64,000 bases of DNA from assembly GCA_013153405.1 (NCBI GenBank), contig JAADEM010000071.1, forward strand, positions 18,327 through 82,326, in the 5' to 3' direction. This document shows, one piece after another, positions 34,588 through 44,392 of this stretch. The first letter of the stretch is position 1, and every line of letters begins with the position of its first letter. A program made the position numbers and the translations under genes. Source of the DNA: Chlorobiota bacterium (GTDB lineage Bacteria > Bacteroidota > Bacteroidia > Bacteroidales > Marinilabiliaceae). Below the pieces are notes generated by a model. That model was not told where the DNA came from. It did no database searches and saw only the letters and a program-made list of their open reading frames with translations.

Positions 34588-34772
34588 TTTATCAGCTTTT
34601 AAGTTTTAAAAATAACAAAACATCGATTCTTTTTTATCCAAAAGCGTAATAATATGACTAACATTAAAAAATAACTGATAAATTCATAAAACACTCAGAG
34701 CACTAATAAAGCATACTTAACACTATTTCTCCGAAACACCTTAATCAGAACAAAAAATCTAAATGAATTGAG

Positions 34773-34780
34773 TATCTTTG
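34773..34780 (+). promoter_or_regulatory. Candidate -7 box of lepA
   Basis: TATCTTTG followed by CA is the classic Bacteroidota -7 word, 62 bp before the lepA start. The -33 position lacks a TTTG. The implied leader contains a perfect ATCTGCA/TGCAGAT hairpin at 34797-34815. Confidence 0.55.
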
Positions 34781-34842
34781 CACTCTGAAATAATTATCTG
34801 CAAAAACTGCAGATTTGTGGAGACGAAAGAAGAAACTGATAT

Positions 34843-36630
34843 ATGGATAACATTAGGAATTTTTGCATAATTGCACATATCGACCACGGGAAAAGTACTC
34901 TGGCCGACCGCCTTCTGGAATACACCAAAACCGTATCAGAGAAAGATCTGCAGGAGCAGGTCCTCGATGATATGGATTTGGAGCGAGAAAGAGGAATTAC
35001 GATTAAGAGCCATGCTATTCAAATGGACTATCAGCTTGATGACCGGAACTATGTTCTCAACCTGATAGATACTCCGGGACACGTTGACTTCTCTTATGAA
35101 GTATCACGGTCAATTGCAGCTTGTGAAGGAGCACTATTAATCGTTGATGCTACCCAGGGCATACAGGCACAAACCATTTCCAACCTGTACCAGGCTATTG
35201 AACATGATCTTGAAATAATACCGGTTCTTAACAAAATGGATCTCCCCAATGCTATGCCCGAAGAGGTCGAGGATCAGATTGTGGAACTTATAGGCTGTGA
35301 CCGTAGCGAGATTCTGAGAGCAAGTGGAAAAACCGGAGAAGGTGTTGACAAGATTCTTGAAGAAATAGTACACAAAATCCCCCCCCCAAAAGGAGACCCG
35401 AAAGCACCTTTACAATGCCTCATATTTGATTCTGTCTTTAATCCCTTCCGTGGAATAATTGCATATTTCAAGATTGTAAACGGAGAGATATCAAAAGGTG
35501 ACCTTGTTAAGTTTGTCGCTACAGGAAAAGAGTACATTGCTGATGAGGTTGGGGTACTTCGACTGGGACTTGAACCGAGAAAAAAGCTCAGCACAGGTGA
35601 TGTCGGATACATTATTTCAGGTATTAAATCTAGTAAGGAAGTAAAAGTCGGCGACACAATAACCCATGTTAAAAGACCCTGCGAAAAAGCAATAGAAGGC
35701 TTCGAAGAGGTTAAACCTATGGTTTTTGCAGGGGTTTACCCTATCGACTCTGAAGATTACGAAGACCTACGTGCATCTATGGAGAAACTGCAGTTGAATG
35801 ACGCTTCACTCACTTACGAACCGGAATCATCAGCTGCTTTAGGATTCGGATTCCGTTGCGGATTCCTTGGTCTTCTCCATATGGAAATAATACAGGAACG
35901 CCTCGACAGAGAATTTAATATGAACGTAATCACTACTGTACCTAACGTCCCATATTATGCTCATACAAAAAAAGGAGAAGTTATTGAAGTTCACACTCCG
36001 TCAGCCCTGCCTGAACCCACAGTTCTTGAGCACGTAGACGAACCCTACATCAGAGCACAGATAATTACAAAATCGGAATACATAGGACCCATTATGACTC
36101 TTTGTCTTGGAAAAAGAGGGGAGCTTATAAAACAACACTATCTTAGCTCCGATCGGGTGGAACTTGAATTCGATATGCCTCTTGCGGAAATAGTTTTCGA
36201 TTTTTACGACAAGTTGAAAAGTATATCGAAGGGATATGCATCATTCGATTACCATCCCATCGATTACCGCCCCGCAAAACTAGTAAAACTTGATATTTTA
36301 TTAAACGGAGAATCAGTTGATGCCCTGTCGTCATTAATCCATTTCGATAACGCCTACACATTAGGACGTAAGATGTGTGAAAAACTCAAGGAACTAATTC
36401 CACGTCAGCAATTCGACATTGCCATACAGGCGGCAATAGGTGCGAAGATTATAGCAAGAGAAACTGTAAAAGCCGTTCGTAAAGATGTTACTGCAAAATG
36501 TTATGGTGGTGACATCAGCCGTAAACGCAAGCTGCTTGAGAAACAGAAGAAAGGTAAGAAACGAATGAAGCAGATTGGGAACGTGGAAGTACCACAAAAG
36601 GCATTCCTTGCTGTTCTTAAGCTTGATTAA
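34843..36630 (+). CDS. lepA: Elongation factor 4 (LepA)
   Basis: A ribosome-binding translational GTPase that assists stalled or misassembled ribosomes. The 595-residue protein is full length: G domain with P-loop AHIDHGKST (11-19), DTPGHVDF and NKMDLPNA, followed by EF-G-like domains and the LepA-specific C-terminal domain ([24 protein letters not shown] in pieces). The stretch KIPPPKG is encoded by a run of nine C at about 35379-35387, unusual in this AT-rich gene and a potential slippage site. A bidirectional terminator follows. Confidence 0.97.
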   Translation: MDNIRNFCIIAHIDHGKSTLADRLLEYTKTVSEKDLQEQVLDDMDLERERGITIKSHAIQMDYQLDDRNYVLNLIDTPGHVDFSYEVSRSIAACEGALLIVDATQGIQAQTISNLYQAIEHDLEIIPVLNKMDLPNAMPEEVEDQIVELIGCDRSEILRASGKTGEGVDKILEEIVHKIPPPKGDPKAPLQCLIFDSVFNPFRGIIAYFKIVNGEISKGDLVKFVATGKEYIADEVGVLRLGLEPRKKLSTGDVGYIISGIKSSKEVKVGDTITHVKRPCEKAIEGFEEVKPMVFAGVYPIDSEDYEDLRASMEKLQLNDASLTYEPESSAALGFGFRCGFLGLLHMEIIQERLDREFNMNVITTVPNVPYYAHTKKGEVIEVHTPSALPEPTVLEHVDEPYIRAQIITKSEYIGPIMTLCLGKRGELIKQHYLSSDRVELEFDMPLAEIVFDFYDKLKSISKGYASFDYHPIDYRPAKLVKLDILLNGESVDALSSLIHFDNAYTLGRKMCEKLKELIPRQQFDIAIQAAIGAKIIARETVKAVRKDVTAKCYGGDISRKRKLLEKQKKGKKRMKQIGNVEVPQKAFLAVLKLD

Positions 36631-36637
36631 AATAAAA

Positions 36638-36673
36638 AGTCACCGGGTAACTCGAGAGTCATCCGGTGACTAT
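36638..36673. terminator. Bidirectional terminator between lepA and rprY
   Basis: AGTCACCGGGTAACTC and TCATCCGGTGACT form a stem of about 12 bp around GAGAG-like loop sequence between the converging genes lepA (+) and the response regulator (-). Confidence 0.75.
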
Positions 36674-36683
36674 GCAAAATATC

Positions 36684-37373
36684 TTACATCACAAGCTTGT
36701 AACCTTTACCGTGTACATTAATAATAGCTACCGACTCTTCATCTTTAAGGTGCTTACGCAGTTTTGTAATATAAACATCCATACTACGTGCATTAAAGTA
36801 GTTATCGTCCACCCATATGGTTTTAAGAGCAAAGTTACGCTCAAGAACTTTATTGGCATTAATACAAAGCAACTTTAATAATTCAGATTCTTTTGTTGTC
36901 AGTTTAACCACATCTCCGGTTTCTTCATTTATCAGTTGTTGCTTTTGAGTATCGAACTTATACTTACCAAGCTGGTAAACCTCCTGTGCAACATTAGAAC
37001 CTACAGTACGGCGCAGAATAGCTTCGATACGGAAAAGCAACTCTTCCATACTGAAAGGTTTGGTGATGTAATCATCCGCTCCGATTTTGAATCCCTGCAC
37101 CACATCCTCTTTCATTGACTTTGCAGTAAGAAAAATGATAGGAATATCAGGATTCACCATACGAACTTCCTTGGCAAGGGTAAAACCATCCTTTTTAGGC
37201 ATCATCACATCAAAGATGCACAAATCATATTTTTTATTCATAAAGGCATTGTATCCTTCTTCACCATTCGGCAGCAAATCGGTTTCATAACCTTTTGCCT
37301 CCAAATATTCACGCAATAACATACCCAGGTTTTCGTCGTCCTCGGTTAAGAGGATCTTGTACTCTTTTTCCAT
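36684..37373 (-). CDS. rprY: OmpR-family response regulator (RprY-type)
   Basis: A two-component DNA-binding regulator. The 229-residue protein has a receiver domain with phospho-acceptor Asp55 (CIFDVMMPKKDG), an acidic pocket (EDDE, 11-14) and conserved Lys in the DYITKPF motif, followed by an OmpR-type winged helix (SMDVYITKLRKHLK, VHGKGYKLVM). It starts 2 bp after the end of the sensor kinase gene, so the two form an operon. The RprXY name rests on family resemblance and on the gene order; the regulon is unknown. Confidence 0.88.
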   Translation of the reverse strand: MEKEYKILLTEDDENLGMLLREYLEAKGYETDLLPNGEEGYNAFMNKKYDLCIFDVMMPKKDGFTLAKEVRMVNPDIPIIFLTAKSMKEDVVQGFKIGADDYITKPFSMEELLFRIEAILRRTVGSNVAQEVYQLGKYKFDTQKQQLINEETGDVVKLTTKESELLKLLCINANKVLERNFALKTIWVDDNYFNARSMDVYITKLRKHLKDEESVAIINVHGKGYKLVM

Positions 37374-37375
37374 TT

Positions 37376-38932
37376 TTAATTGTTTTTTAGGGGTAAGTAT
37401 ATTTCAAATTTTGTTCCTACTTCAAGTTCACTCTCCACAGATATCTGTCCGTGATGATCGTCCACTATTTTTTTCACATATGCAAGTCCCAGGCCAAAAC
37501 CTTTCACATCGTGAACATTTCCTGTCGGAACACGATAAAACTTCTCAAAAATCCTTCTCAGGTTCTCTTTTGAGATACCCATTCCATTGTCTTTAACAGA
37601 TATCACTATGCCTTTGTTCTTATTCCAGGTTTTAACGTACAAAACCGGGGTTCCCTTACGGTATTTCACCGCATTATCAAGCAAGTTAAAAATAACATTT
37701 GTAAAATGCACCTCATCGGCCAGAACAATGCTGTTTTTTGCTTCTAAACGTTCAATTATTTTCCCGTTCAGATTTTCTACTTTCAATCTGAAATTTGTGG
37801 CAACCTGATGAATTACATCATTTACATCAACCTCTTTAAATTTAAGACCGGCCTTTCCTTTTTCAAAGATAGCCATTTGCAGGACTTTTTCAACCTGAAA
37901 ACTCAATCGTTTACTTTCGTCCTGTATTACACTCGAAATTTGTTGCAGTGTTTTCGGAGTTTTTGCAACACTTCCGTCTTTAAGCATTTGTGAGGCAAGT
38001 GAGATTGTTGAGATGGGAGTCTTGAACTCATGTGTCATGTTATTAATAAAATCGTTTTTCATCTCATCAAATCTTTTTTGCCTGATAATTACAATTATCG
38101 TAAAAATAGATGCTAAAATCACTATTAAGGTAAATATTGCTGACGGAACTACCAACTCCATCGACTTTAAAAGATAATTCGGATGCTTTGGAAAATACAA
38201 ATGAATATAGTTAGCCTTTGCCAGCTGGTCATTCGGGAAAAGGCGTTTTTTATAGATATGAGATTTTTTATCGGGATTATAGCCTGATGATTGAATTACC
38301 ACATCTCCCTTTGAGTTAATTATCCCAAATTCAAACGGCAGACGAATCCCGGCATCATCAAAAGCATGAAACAATAAGCCTTCAATATTCATGTTTTCCA
38401 AACGCTTTTCAATAGGCTTCTCCTCAAAAAGTGCCTTAAGCGCCTGGTTTTTACTCTCCATTTCAGCTCTTCGCTCATTCAAAATATTTATCATTGCACT
38501 GGTAAGCGCCTCCTCATGACCATACGGATTAAACGAGGTGTAACCGTTATAATTCATCACCAACGAATCTTTTTTGTACGTTGACAGATTAAAGTGCCCT
38601 GAATAATCCAGGCTGAACGACAGCTTATAATCCTTTATGTTTGAATTTAAATCTTCGTTAGTATGGTTTTTATAATATTTATTATCATGCCTGAGTGTAG
38701 GCGGAAGCTTTTTAAAAATATTATAATAATTTCGGGTACGTGACTTAATCCTTGACGCCTCATTCTTTTCAAGACGCAGAATAACCTGCTGCATGCTTTG
38801 TCTCACATGCTGATCGAATTGTTCTTCCTTTAATTTTGTAGCACTAAGTATCCATAATGTCTGGTAATAAATCGAACCAAACAATGCAAATCCGAGAACA
38901 ATCGTAAGTATAAGAATAAACTTCCTGCTCAT
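37376..38932 (-). CDS. rprX: Sensor histidine kinase (RprX-type)
   Basis: The partner kinase of the response regulator. The 518-residue protein has a transmembrane helix at about 5-27, a long periplasmic sensor region (about 30-258), a second helix (260-283), a HisKA domain with phospho-acceptor His301 (NNMTHEFKTPIS) and an HATPase domain (LLDNAVKYRKG, GMGISKENLRRIFEKFYR, GLGLAYVKKI). I start at ATG 38932; the frame also opens at TTG 38941, but the ATG begins a better anchor sequence. A TATTTTTG box ends only 6 nt before the ATG, so the mRNA may have almost no leader. Confidence 0.88.
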   Translation of the reverse strand: MSRKFILILTIVLGFALFGSIYYQTLWILSATKLKEEQFDQHVRQSMQQVILRLEKNEASRIKSRTRNYYNIFKKLPPTLRHDNKYYKNHTNEDLNSNIKDYKLSFSLDYSGHFNLSTYKKDSLVMNYNGYTSFNPYGHEEALTSAMINILNERRAEMESKNQALKALFEEKPIEKRLENMNIEGLLFHAFDDAGIRLPFEFGIINSKGDVVIQSSGYNPDKKSHIYKKRLFPNDQLAKANYIHLYFPKHPNYLLKSMELVVPSAIFTLIVILASIFTIIVIIRQKRFDEMKNDFINNMTHEFKTPISTISLASQMLKDGSVAKTPKTLQQISSVIQDESKRLSFQVEKVLQMAIFEKGKAGLKFKEVDVNDVIHQVATNFRLKVENLNGKIIERLEAKNSIVLADEVHFTNVIFNLLDNAVKYRKGTPVLYVKTWNKNKGIVISVKDNGMGISKENLRRIFEKFYRVPTGNVHDVKGFGLGLAYVKKIVDDHHGQISVESELEVGTKFEIYLPLKNN

Positions 38933-39036
38933 AAATAACAAAAATAGCAGGCAGAATTAAACATCAGCTATGCTTTAACAATAATTAACAGCATTTTTAC
39001 AATCATTATAACAGTATGAGTTAAAGCCGGTAATAT

Positions 39037-39777
39037 TCAGTGATTATTACTACTTTTAACCTGCACCAGCGCAGTACGTGCCGCATTCTGCTGTGCTTCT
39101 TTTTTTGAGTACCCTCTTCCCTCACCTATTGTTTCGTCATCGATAAAGGCATTTGAAATAAAAACCGGGGATATCCCTCCTGTGGAATGGTGTTCTTCGG
39201 TGATAAAACGAATACTTTTTTTATGTTTCTGAGCCCACTCTATCAACAATGACTTATAATTAGTGTCTTTTTTTACCAGTTTTTCAATATCGACATATTT
39301 ATCGAGCATGCGTTTTATGATAAACTTACGACATGCATCAAAACCTCTGTCTACATAAATTGCTCCTATCAAAGCTTCCAGCGCATCGCCAAGAACATGT
39401 GTCTGAGATGGATCTGTCTGAAGTCTGGTTTTTAAAATCTCTGCAAGCCCCATCGAATAGGCTATCTCATTAAGAAGACTGCGGCTTACAATCCGTGAAC
39501 GGACTTTTGTCAGAAAGCCCTCAGAACCAAAAGGATAACGCACGTACAATTCATGCGCGACAATAGCCCCAAGCATAGCATCGCCAAGATACTCCAAACG
39601 TTCATTGCTCTGCAGTATCCCGTTATCATCCCTTTTCATCACCGACTTATGTGTAAGGGCAAGTTCATACAGGGATATATCACGAGGGTACATTCCTGTG
39701 AGCATCCGTATAGAAAAATAAAGCTTCTTTCCCTTAGGGGAAAAAAGCTTTATCAATTTCATCAATGGACCGAACAC
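39037..39777 (-). CDS. rnc: Ribonuclease III
   Basis: The double-strand-specific endoribonuclease for rRNA and mRNA processing. The 246-residue protein has the RNase III signature NERLEYLGDAML with Glu62 and Asp66, the second metal-site group LGDALEALIGAIYVD (Asp131, Glu134), and a C-terminal double-stranded-RNA-binding domain from about residue 176 (SKKEAQQNAARTAL). It is the third gene of the acpP-fabF-rnc operon, 4 bp after fabF, a linkage conserved in many bacteria. Confidence 0.95.
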   Translation of the reverse strand: MFGPLMKLIKLFSPKGKKLYFSIRMLTGMYPRDISLYELALTHKSVMKRDDNGILQSNERLEYLGDAMLGAIVAHELYVRYPFGSEGFLTKVRSRIVSRSLLNEIAYSMGLAEILKTRLQTDPSQTHVLGDALEALIGAIYVDRGFDACRKFIIKRMLDKYVDIEKLVKKDTNYKSLLIEWAQKHKKSIRFITEEHHSTGGISPVFISNAFIDDETIGEGRGYSKKEAQQNAARTALVQVKSSNNH

Positions 39778-39781
39778 AATA

Positions 39782-41032
39782 CTACTCTAATGCTTTAAAC
39801 ACGACAGAAGCATTATGTCCGCCAAAACCAAAAGTATTTGAAATTGCAACATTAACTTCTCGCTCCTGTGCTTTATTGAAGGTAAAGTTAAGTTTGTTGT
39901 CAACTTCTGGATCATCTTCAAAATGATTTATGGTTGGAGGTACGATATTGTTATTTATCGCAAGAATGGAGACAATAGCCTCGATAGCTCCGGCGGCTCC
40001 AAGTAAATGTCCTGTCATCGACTTCGTAGAGCTGATATTTAACTTAAAGGCATGCTCTCCGAAAACCTCTTTGATAGCAAGCGCTTCAGCAATATCCCCC
40101 CTGGGAGTAGCCGTTCCGTGAACATTAATGTAATCAACCGCCTCTAAAGGAGTGTTATTGTCACTCAAAGCATGTTGCATTACCTTTACAGCTCCTAATC
40201 CTTCGGGATGCGGAGCCGTCAGGTGATATGCGTCAGCCGTCATTCCGGCGCCAATCAATTCACAATAAATCTTGGCTCCTCGTTTAACGGCATGCTCATA
40301 TTCCTCCAGAATAAGAGAAGCACCACCTTCTCCCATTACAAATCCGTCACGACCTTTATCAAAAGGTCTGGATGCAGTCTTGGGGTCGTCATTACGTGTT
40401 GACAGGGCTTGCATAGAATTAAATCCACCGACTCCGGCTTCATTAATTGCAGCCTCGGAACCACCCGTAACAAAGACATCAGCTTTGCCTAAACGTATCA
40501 GGTTATAGGCATCTCCGATGGCATGCGTAGAAGAAGCACAGGCAGAAACGGTACCATAGTTTGGTCCTCTCAATCCATATTTCATCGAGATTTGCCCGGG
40601 GGCAATATCTGCGATCATTTTAGGAATAAAGAAAGGACTAAATCGCGGAATACCCGTTCCTTTGGCATAATTTCCGGCTTCTTCAAGAAAAGTTATAATC
40701 CCTCCTATTCCGGCACCCCAGATAACACCAACCCTGTCGTGGTCAATCTTATCCATATCAAGATTCGAATCCTCAATGGCCTGCTCTGCAGCGATCATAG
40801 CATACTGAGCAAAAGGATCAAGTTTGCGAACCTCTTTGCGGTCGAAATAGTCAGTAGGATTATAATCTTTTATCTCGCAAGCAAACTTTGTTTTAAAATG
40901 AGTGGTGTCAAAACGAGTAATGGGTGCAGCCCCACTCATTCCGTTGATCAAATTTTCCCAAAATTCATCTACGGTCTTACCTAACGGGGTAATAGCACCC
41001 AACCCCGTAACAACTACTCTTTTTAACTGCAT
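39782..41032 (-). CDS. fabF: Beta-ketoacyl-ACP synthase II
   Basis: Condenses malonyl-ACP with acyl-ACP in fatty-acid elongation. The 416 residues match FabF. The Cys-His-His triad is intact: Cys165 (VSACASSTHAIGDAY), His305 (NVHGTATPRGD) and His342 (KSMTGHLLGAAG). It lies 25 bp after acpP, its acyl carrier, and 4 bp before rnc. No other fab gene is near. Confidence 0.96.
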   Translation of the reverse strand: MQLKRVVVTGLGAITPLGKTVDEFWENLINGMSGAAPITRFDTTHFKTKFACEIKDYNPTDYFDRKEVRKLDPFAQYAMIAAEQAIEDSNLDMDKIDHDRVGVIWGAGIGGIITFLEEAGNYAKGTGIPRFSPFFIPKMIADIAPGQISMKYGLRGPNYGTVSACASSTHAIGDAYNLIRLGKADVFVTGGSEAAINEAGVGGFNSMQALSTRNDDPKTASRPFDKGRDGFVMGEGGASLILEEYEHAVKRGAKIYCELIGAGMTADAYHLTAPHPEGLGAVKVMQHALSDNNTPLEAVDYINVHGTATPRGDIAEALAIKEVFGEHAFKLNISSTKSMTGHLLGAAGAIEAIVSILAINNNIVPPTINHFEDDPEVDNKLNFTFNKAQEREVNVAISNTFGFGGHNASVVFKALE

Positions 41033-41057
41033 AACTTTGTTTGATTAGCCTGACTTC

Positions 41058-41294
41058 TTACTTGGCGTTCTCTTCGATGTACTTAATAGCGTCACCTACT
41101 GTGCCAATGTTTTCAGCTTGATCATCAGGAATAGCAATATTAAATTCCTTCTCAAATTCCATGATCAATTCCACAGTGTCAAGAGAATCTGCTCCAAGAT
41201 CATTGGTGAAGCTTGCTTCAGGTGTAACTTCTGTTTCGTCTACTCCCAACTTGTCTACAATAATTGCTTTTACTCTAGATGCAATGTCCGACAT
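41058..41294 (-). CDS. acpP: Acyl carrier protein
   Basis: A 78-residue acidic carrier protein whose Ser37 in the motif [12 protein letters not shown] receives the 4'-phosphopantetheine arm. It carries the growing chain to FabF, encoded next. First gene of the operon, with a well-formed promoter at 41344-41375. Length and helix pattern are typical of the family. Confidence 0.97.
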   Translation of the reverse strand: MSDIASRVKAIIVDKLGVDETEVTPEASFTNDLGADSLDTVELIMEFEKEFNIAIPDDQAENIGTVGDAIKYIEENAK

Positions 41295-41343
41295 AGCTTA
41301 AAAATTTAAATTAATACTAGATTAAATAGTTTGAATTTCTTTG

Positions 41344-41375
41344 CAAAGAAAGAAATTTGCGAATAATAATTCAAA
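41344..41375 (-). promoter_or_regulatory. Promoter of acpP-fabF-rnc
   Basis: On the minus strand TTTG (41372-41375) and TTTCTTTG (41344-41351) are spaced by exactly 20 bp, fitting the Bacteroidota consensus TTTG-N19-21-TAnnTTTG with one mismatch. The -7 box lies within a perfect 16-bp palindrome (41336-41351). The implied leader is about 40 nt. Confidence 0.7.
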
Positions 41376-41465
41376 TATCACATAAAGAAATATAAAAAAA
41401 TAATCGTTTTTACTACTTTTAAACACTTTTATTTTACAATTGTTCAAACACATAAGTTTTTAATA

Positions 41466-42044
41466 ATGAGTAACGTTATACTATTTGCATCAGGCTCAGG
41501 AACCAATGTTGAAAATATTGTTAATTTTTTTAATAACGATACAGATGTCACCATAAAATGCATTCTGACCAATAATCCGGACGCATTTGTTATTGAACGT
41601 GCCAAACGACTAAACATTCCTTTTAAGGTCTTTAACAGAGAAGATCTTTACAAAAACGGCACTGTTCTTAAAATCCTGAAAGACAACCAACCTGATCTCA
41701 TTGTTCTGTCAGGATTTTTATGGCTTATGCCTTCCGAAATTATTAAAGAATTCCCTGACAAAATAATTAATATTCACCCTGCCCTGTTGCCCAAATACGG
41801 TGGGAAAGGAATGTACGGAAGCAAAGTACACAAAGCTATTGTAAACAACAGGGAAAATGAAACCGGCATAACCATACATTATGTAAACGAAAAATACGAC
41901 GAAGGCAATATTATATTCCAGGCCAGATGCGAAGTTCTGCCTTCCGACACTCCCGATGATGTTGCTGAAAAGGTACATAAACTGGAATACAGGTATTTTC
42001 CTGAAATAATAAAACAGCTATTGCAAAAACAGAACAATAAGTAA
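41466..42044 (+). CDS. purN: Phosphoribosylglycinamide formyltransferase
   Basis: Transfers formyl from 10-formyl-tetrahydrofolate to GAR in purine synthesis. The 192-residue protein has the nucleotide loop ASGSGTNVENI near its N-terminus and catalytic residues Asn102 and His104 (INIHPALLPKYGG) and Asp145 (VNEKYDEGNII). It is divergent from acpP and converges on a porin gene, whose stop codon lies 2 bp away; no terminator fits between them, so read-through antisense is possible. Confidence 0.95.
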   Translation: MSNVILFASGSGTNVENIVNFFNNDTDVTIKCILTNNPDAFVIERAKRLNIPFKVFNREDLYKNGTVLKILKDNQPDLIVLSGFLWLMPSEIIKEFPDKIINIHPALLPKYGGKGMYGSKVHKAIVNNRENETGITIHYVNEKYDEGNIIFQARCEVLPSDTPDDVAEKVHKLEYRYFPEIIKQLLQKQNNK

Positions 42045-42046
42045 AA

Positions 42047-43465
42047 TCAGAAACTGTAATAAAACACAAAAGACAAGCGGTTAGCACTTCCTTTTTCATT
42101 GTTTTTATCTACTCTTGAACCGTAAGAGTATTCAGCACCGAACCTGAAACCCTCAGTTACATCATAAAAGGTATTTACTGAGAAATATGCACTAAAGCTA
42201 AACGAATCATCTTCCTGATATCTTTTGTTCTTTATTGACGTAAACCCAGGTGTGAGAAAAGAGTACAGATTCTTATTCCAGCCCCATGCCAATGAAACAA
42301 AACCACCAAATACGGGCAAAGGCTCATACTTGCCGGTAGCCGGATTGAAAACCACATCGCTGCCAGTGCCTTTTAAAGAACTTATATAGCGTGCAATCCC
42401 GACACCTCCCACCAGTTGAAACAGCAACCTCCGTCTGTCTCTGAAATCATAACGCCCGCTCAACAAACCTCCGTACCCTGCAGACTCTGTTGCCTGCTCA
42501 GAAGAATTACTTACCCCAAGACTTCGAAGAATTACGGCCCCCTGAATATGTCCTTTGCTCATCATAAACTTAATTCTTGCCGCCACATCAGGAAACCCCT
42601 GAATGATGGCAACAATACTGTCGGAAGGAATAAACTCTACCTGTGGAGTTTCAAGTGACACCATATACCTTATTTTCTCATTTATCAGATTACTATACCT
42701 TATCTGTACGGAACGTCGGTTCAATGAACTGTTCGGGCCTTCCAAATCGACGGTCCACGGAATTGAAAACGGATCTCCGAATACAGACCAGGTTTGCCCT
42801 GCAAGTATATTGATAAACTGCCCGTACGCATGCCTTATACGCAAATTCCTGTACTGACCTCTGAAGTCTGCCTCTATTTTAAAATTAACAGGCCCATACG
42901 AAGTTTTATTGTTTCCACGAATCCCTATTCTGGTCTGAAATGCACCCATATAAAATCTCCGCACATTGGAATTTTCTTCACCTACCGGAATATAATATGT
43001 ATTGAATGCATCCGTTGATTGCAGTCCATTATAGTCTAAGGCACCATTAACCCTTATTGAACCGTAAAACACCAAAGAAGCCTGTTTGTTGCTTGTTTCC
43101 AGCTTAAACTCATTTGCCTGTAAAACATCCTGCGGGTGAATATCGATAATACGTGTTGAGTCACGGTTAAGAAGAGAAGAATCGATTCTTATTAAACCGG
43201 TTTCAAGTTTGAAAGTATCAGGATCAATAAGTCTCATTTCAGGATTAAAAAGAATCTCGGCTATGGTAACAGAATCGGTCGCTGTAGTATCCACCGGCAT
43301 AAAAAGCCGGTTCGGAACAAGATTATCCACATTATATTCAGAATTTACAAAACCAAGACTGATATCGCCTTTTGTATTCATTTTTCTGGTTTGTGAATAT
43401 CCTTGAACTACGCCATAAACAAGCCCTGCCACACATAAAAGAACAACTTTAATTATTAGTTTCAC
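42047..43465 (-). CDS. DcaP-like outer-membrane porin
   Basis: A 472-residue protein with a signal peptide (residues 1-24, ending GYSQTR) and beta-barrel sequence to the C-terminus. The stretch LAGQTWSVFGDPFSIPWTVD and the RRSVQIRYS strand resemble the DcaP family of trimeric outer-membrane porins, which take up small carboxylates and similar solutes. The region before the barrel (about 25-130) is less conserved. Substrate unknown. It is monocistronic, with no SusD-like partner. Confidence 0.75.
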   Translation of the reverse strand: MKLIIKVVLLCVAGLVYGVVQGYSQTRKMNTKGDISLGFVNSEYNVDNLVPNRLFMPVDTTATDSVTIAEILFNPEMRLIDPDTFKLETGLIRIDSSLLNRDSTRIIDIHPQDVLQANEFKLETSNKQASLVFYGSIRVNGALDYNGLQSTDAFNTYYIPVGEENSNVRRFYMGAFQTRIGIRGNNKTSYGPVNFKIEADFRGQYRNLRIRHAYGQFINILAGQTWSVFGDPFSIPWTVDLEGPNSSLNRRSVQIRYSNLINEKIRYMVSLETPQVEFIPSDSIVAIIQGFPDVAARIKFMMSKGHIQGAVILRSLGVSNSSEQATESAGYGGLLSGRYDFRDRRRLLFQLVGGVGIARYISSLKGTGSDVVFNPATGKYEPLPVFGGFVSLAWGWNKNLYSFLTPGFTSIKNKRYQEDDSFSFSAYFSVNTFYDVTEGFRFGAEYSYGSRVDKNNEKGSANRLSFVFYYSF

Positions 43466-43714
43466 TTAAATTATCATTTTCAATAAGACAAAATACGTAG
43501 CCAAAATTTACAAAAACCTGTCATTTTGTATAACTACCGGCTTCATTCCCCATGTACTTGCTATGTTCTTGCAATTACTTTTCAACTTACAAAGTTAAAT
43601 CAGAATATATTAAATAATGACTCTTTAACATAAACATCCTTTAAGATATTTATTTTTTGTAATTTTATCACACCTTAAATAAGGTTATTGAAAAAACCCG
43701 GCAAACCAACAACT

Positions 43715-44242
43715 ATGGAACAGGATTTTATCCTTTATAAATTAAAAAAAGGAGATAAAGATTCTTTCAATTATATTTTCAACAAACACTATCGCGAAAT
43801 GGTTTTATTCGCAATAGGCTTTGTAGAGGACCGGGATAAAGCAGAGGACATTGTTCAAAGTGTTTTTTTAAAGTTATGGGAAAACAGAAACAAAATTAAC
43901 ATAAACATATCATTGAGATCATACCTGTTTAAAACTGTTCAGAACAAATGTCTTGATTTAATAAAGCACACCAACGTAAAAAACAAAGCCAAAGAAGATA
44001 TTATTGCAAACACCCAGGCCTTTTCAGAAGACAATATAGCATCTTACGATCTCATTGAAAAACTTGAAGAATCGATAAACACACTGCCGGATACTGTAAA
44101 AAGAATTTTCACTATGAGTCGTTTTGAAGATAAAAAATATAAAGAGATAGCCCAAGAGTTAAGTATTTCTGTCAAAACAGTTGAAGCAAACATTGGCAAA
44201 GCTTTAAAAATACTCCGTGAAAATCTTAAAGACTGGCTTTAA
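43715..44242 (+). CDS. ECF-type RNA polymerase sigma factor of the glycan locus
   Basis: A sigma-70 family ECF factor of about 175 residues that should direct transcription of the adjacent susC operon once released from FecR. It has region 2 (MVLFAIGFVEDRDKAEDIVQ and VFLKLWENR) and region 4 (TLPDTVKRIFTMSRFEDKKYKEIA, then SVKTVEANIGKALKILRE). The ATG at 43715 is preferred over the in-frame TTG at 43688. The FecR gene starts 150 bp downstream. Confidence 0.9.
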   Translation: MEQDFILYKLKKGDKDSFNYIFNKHYREMVLFAIGFVEDRDKAEDIVQSVFLKLWENRNKININISLRSYLFKTVQNKCLDLIKHTNVKNKAKEDIIANTQAFSEDNIASYDLIEKLEESINTLPDTVKRIFTMSRFEDKKYKEIAQELSISVKTVEANIGKALKILRENLKDWL

Positions 44243-44392
44243 CACCGGCACAGGCTACTCTTTTTATATTGTTTCCCCCTGCTTATTTATCACAACACAA
44301 ATTATACATTACAAACATTATTTTATAAAAAAATACATTTTATAATAGGGTATTATATTTATAAATCGTCGTTTAAATAGAGAGAAAGATAT

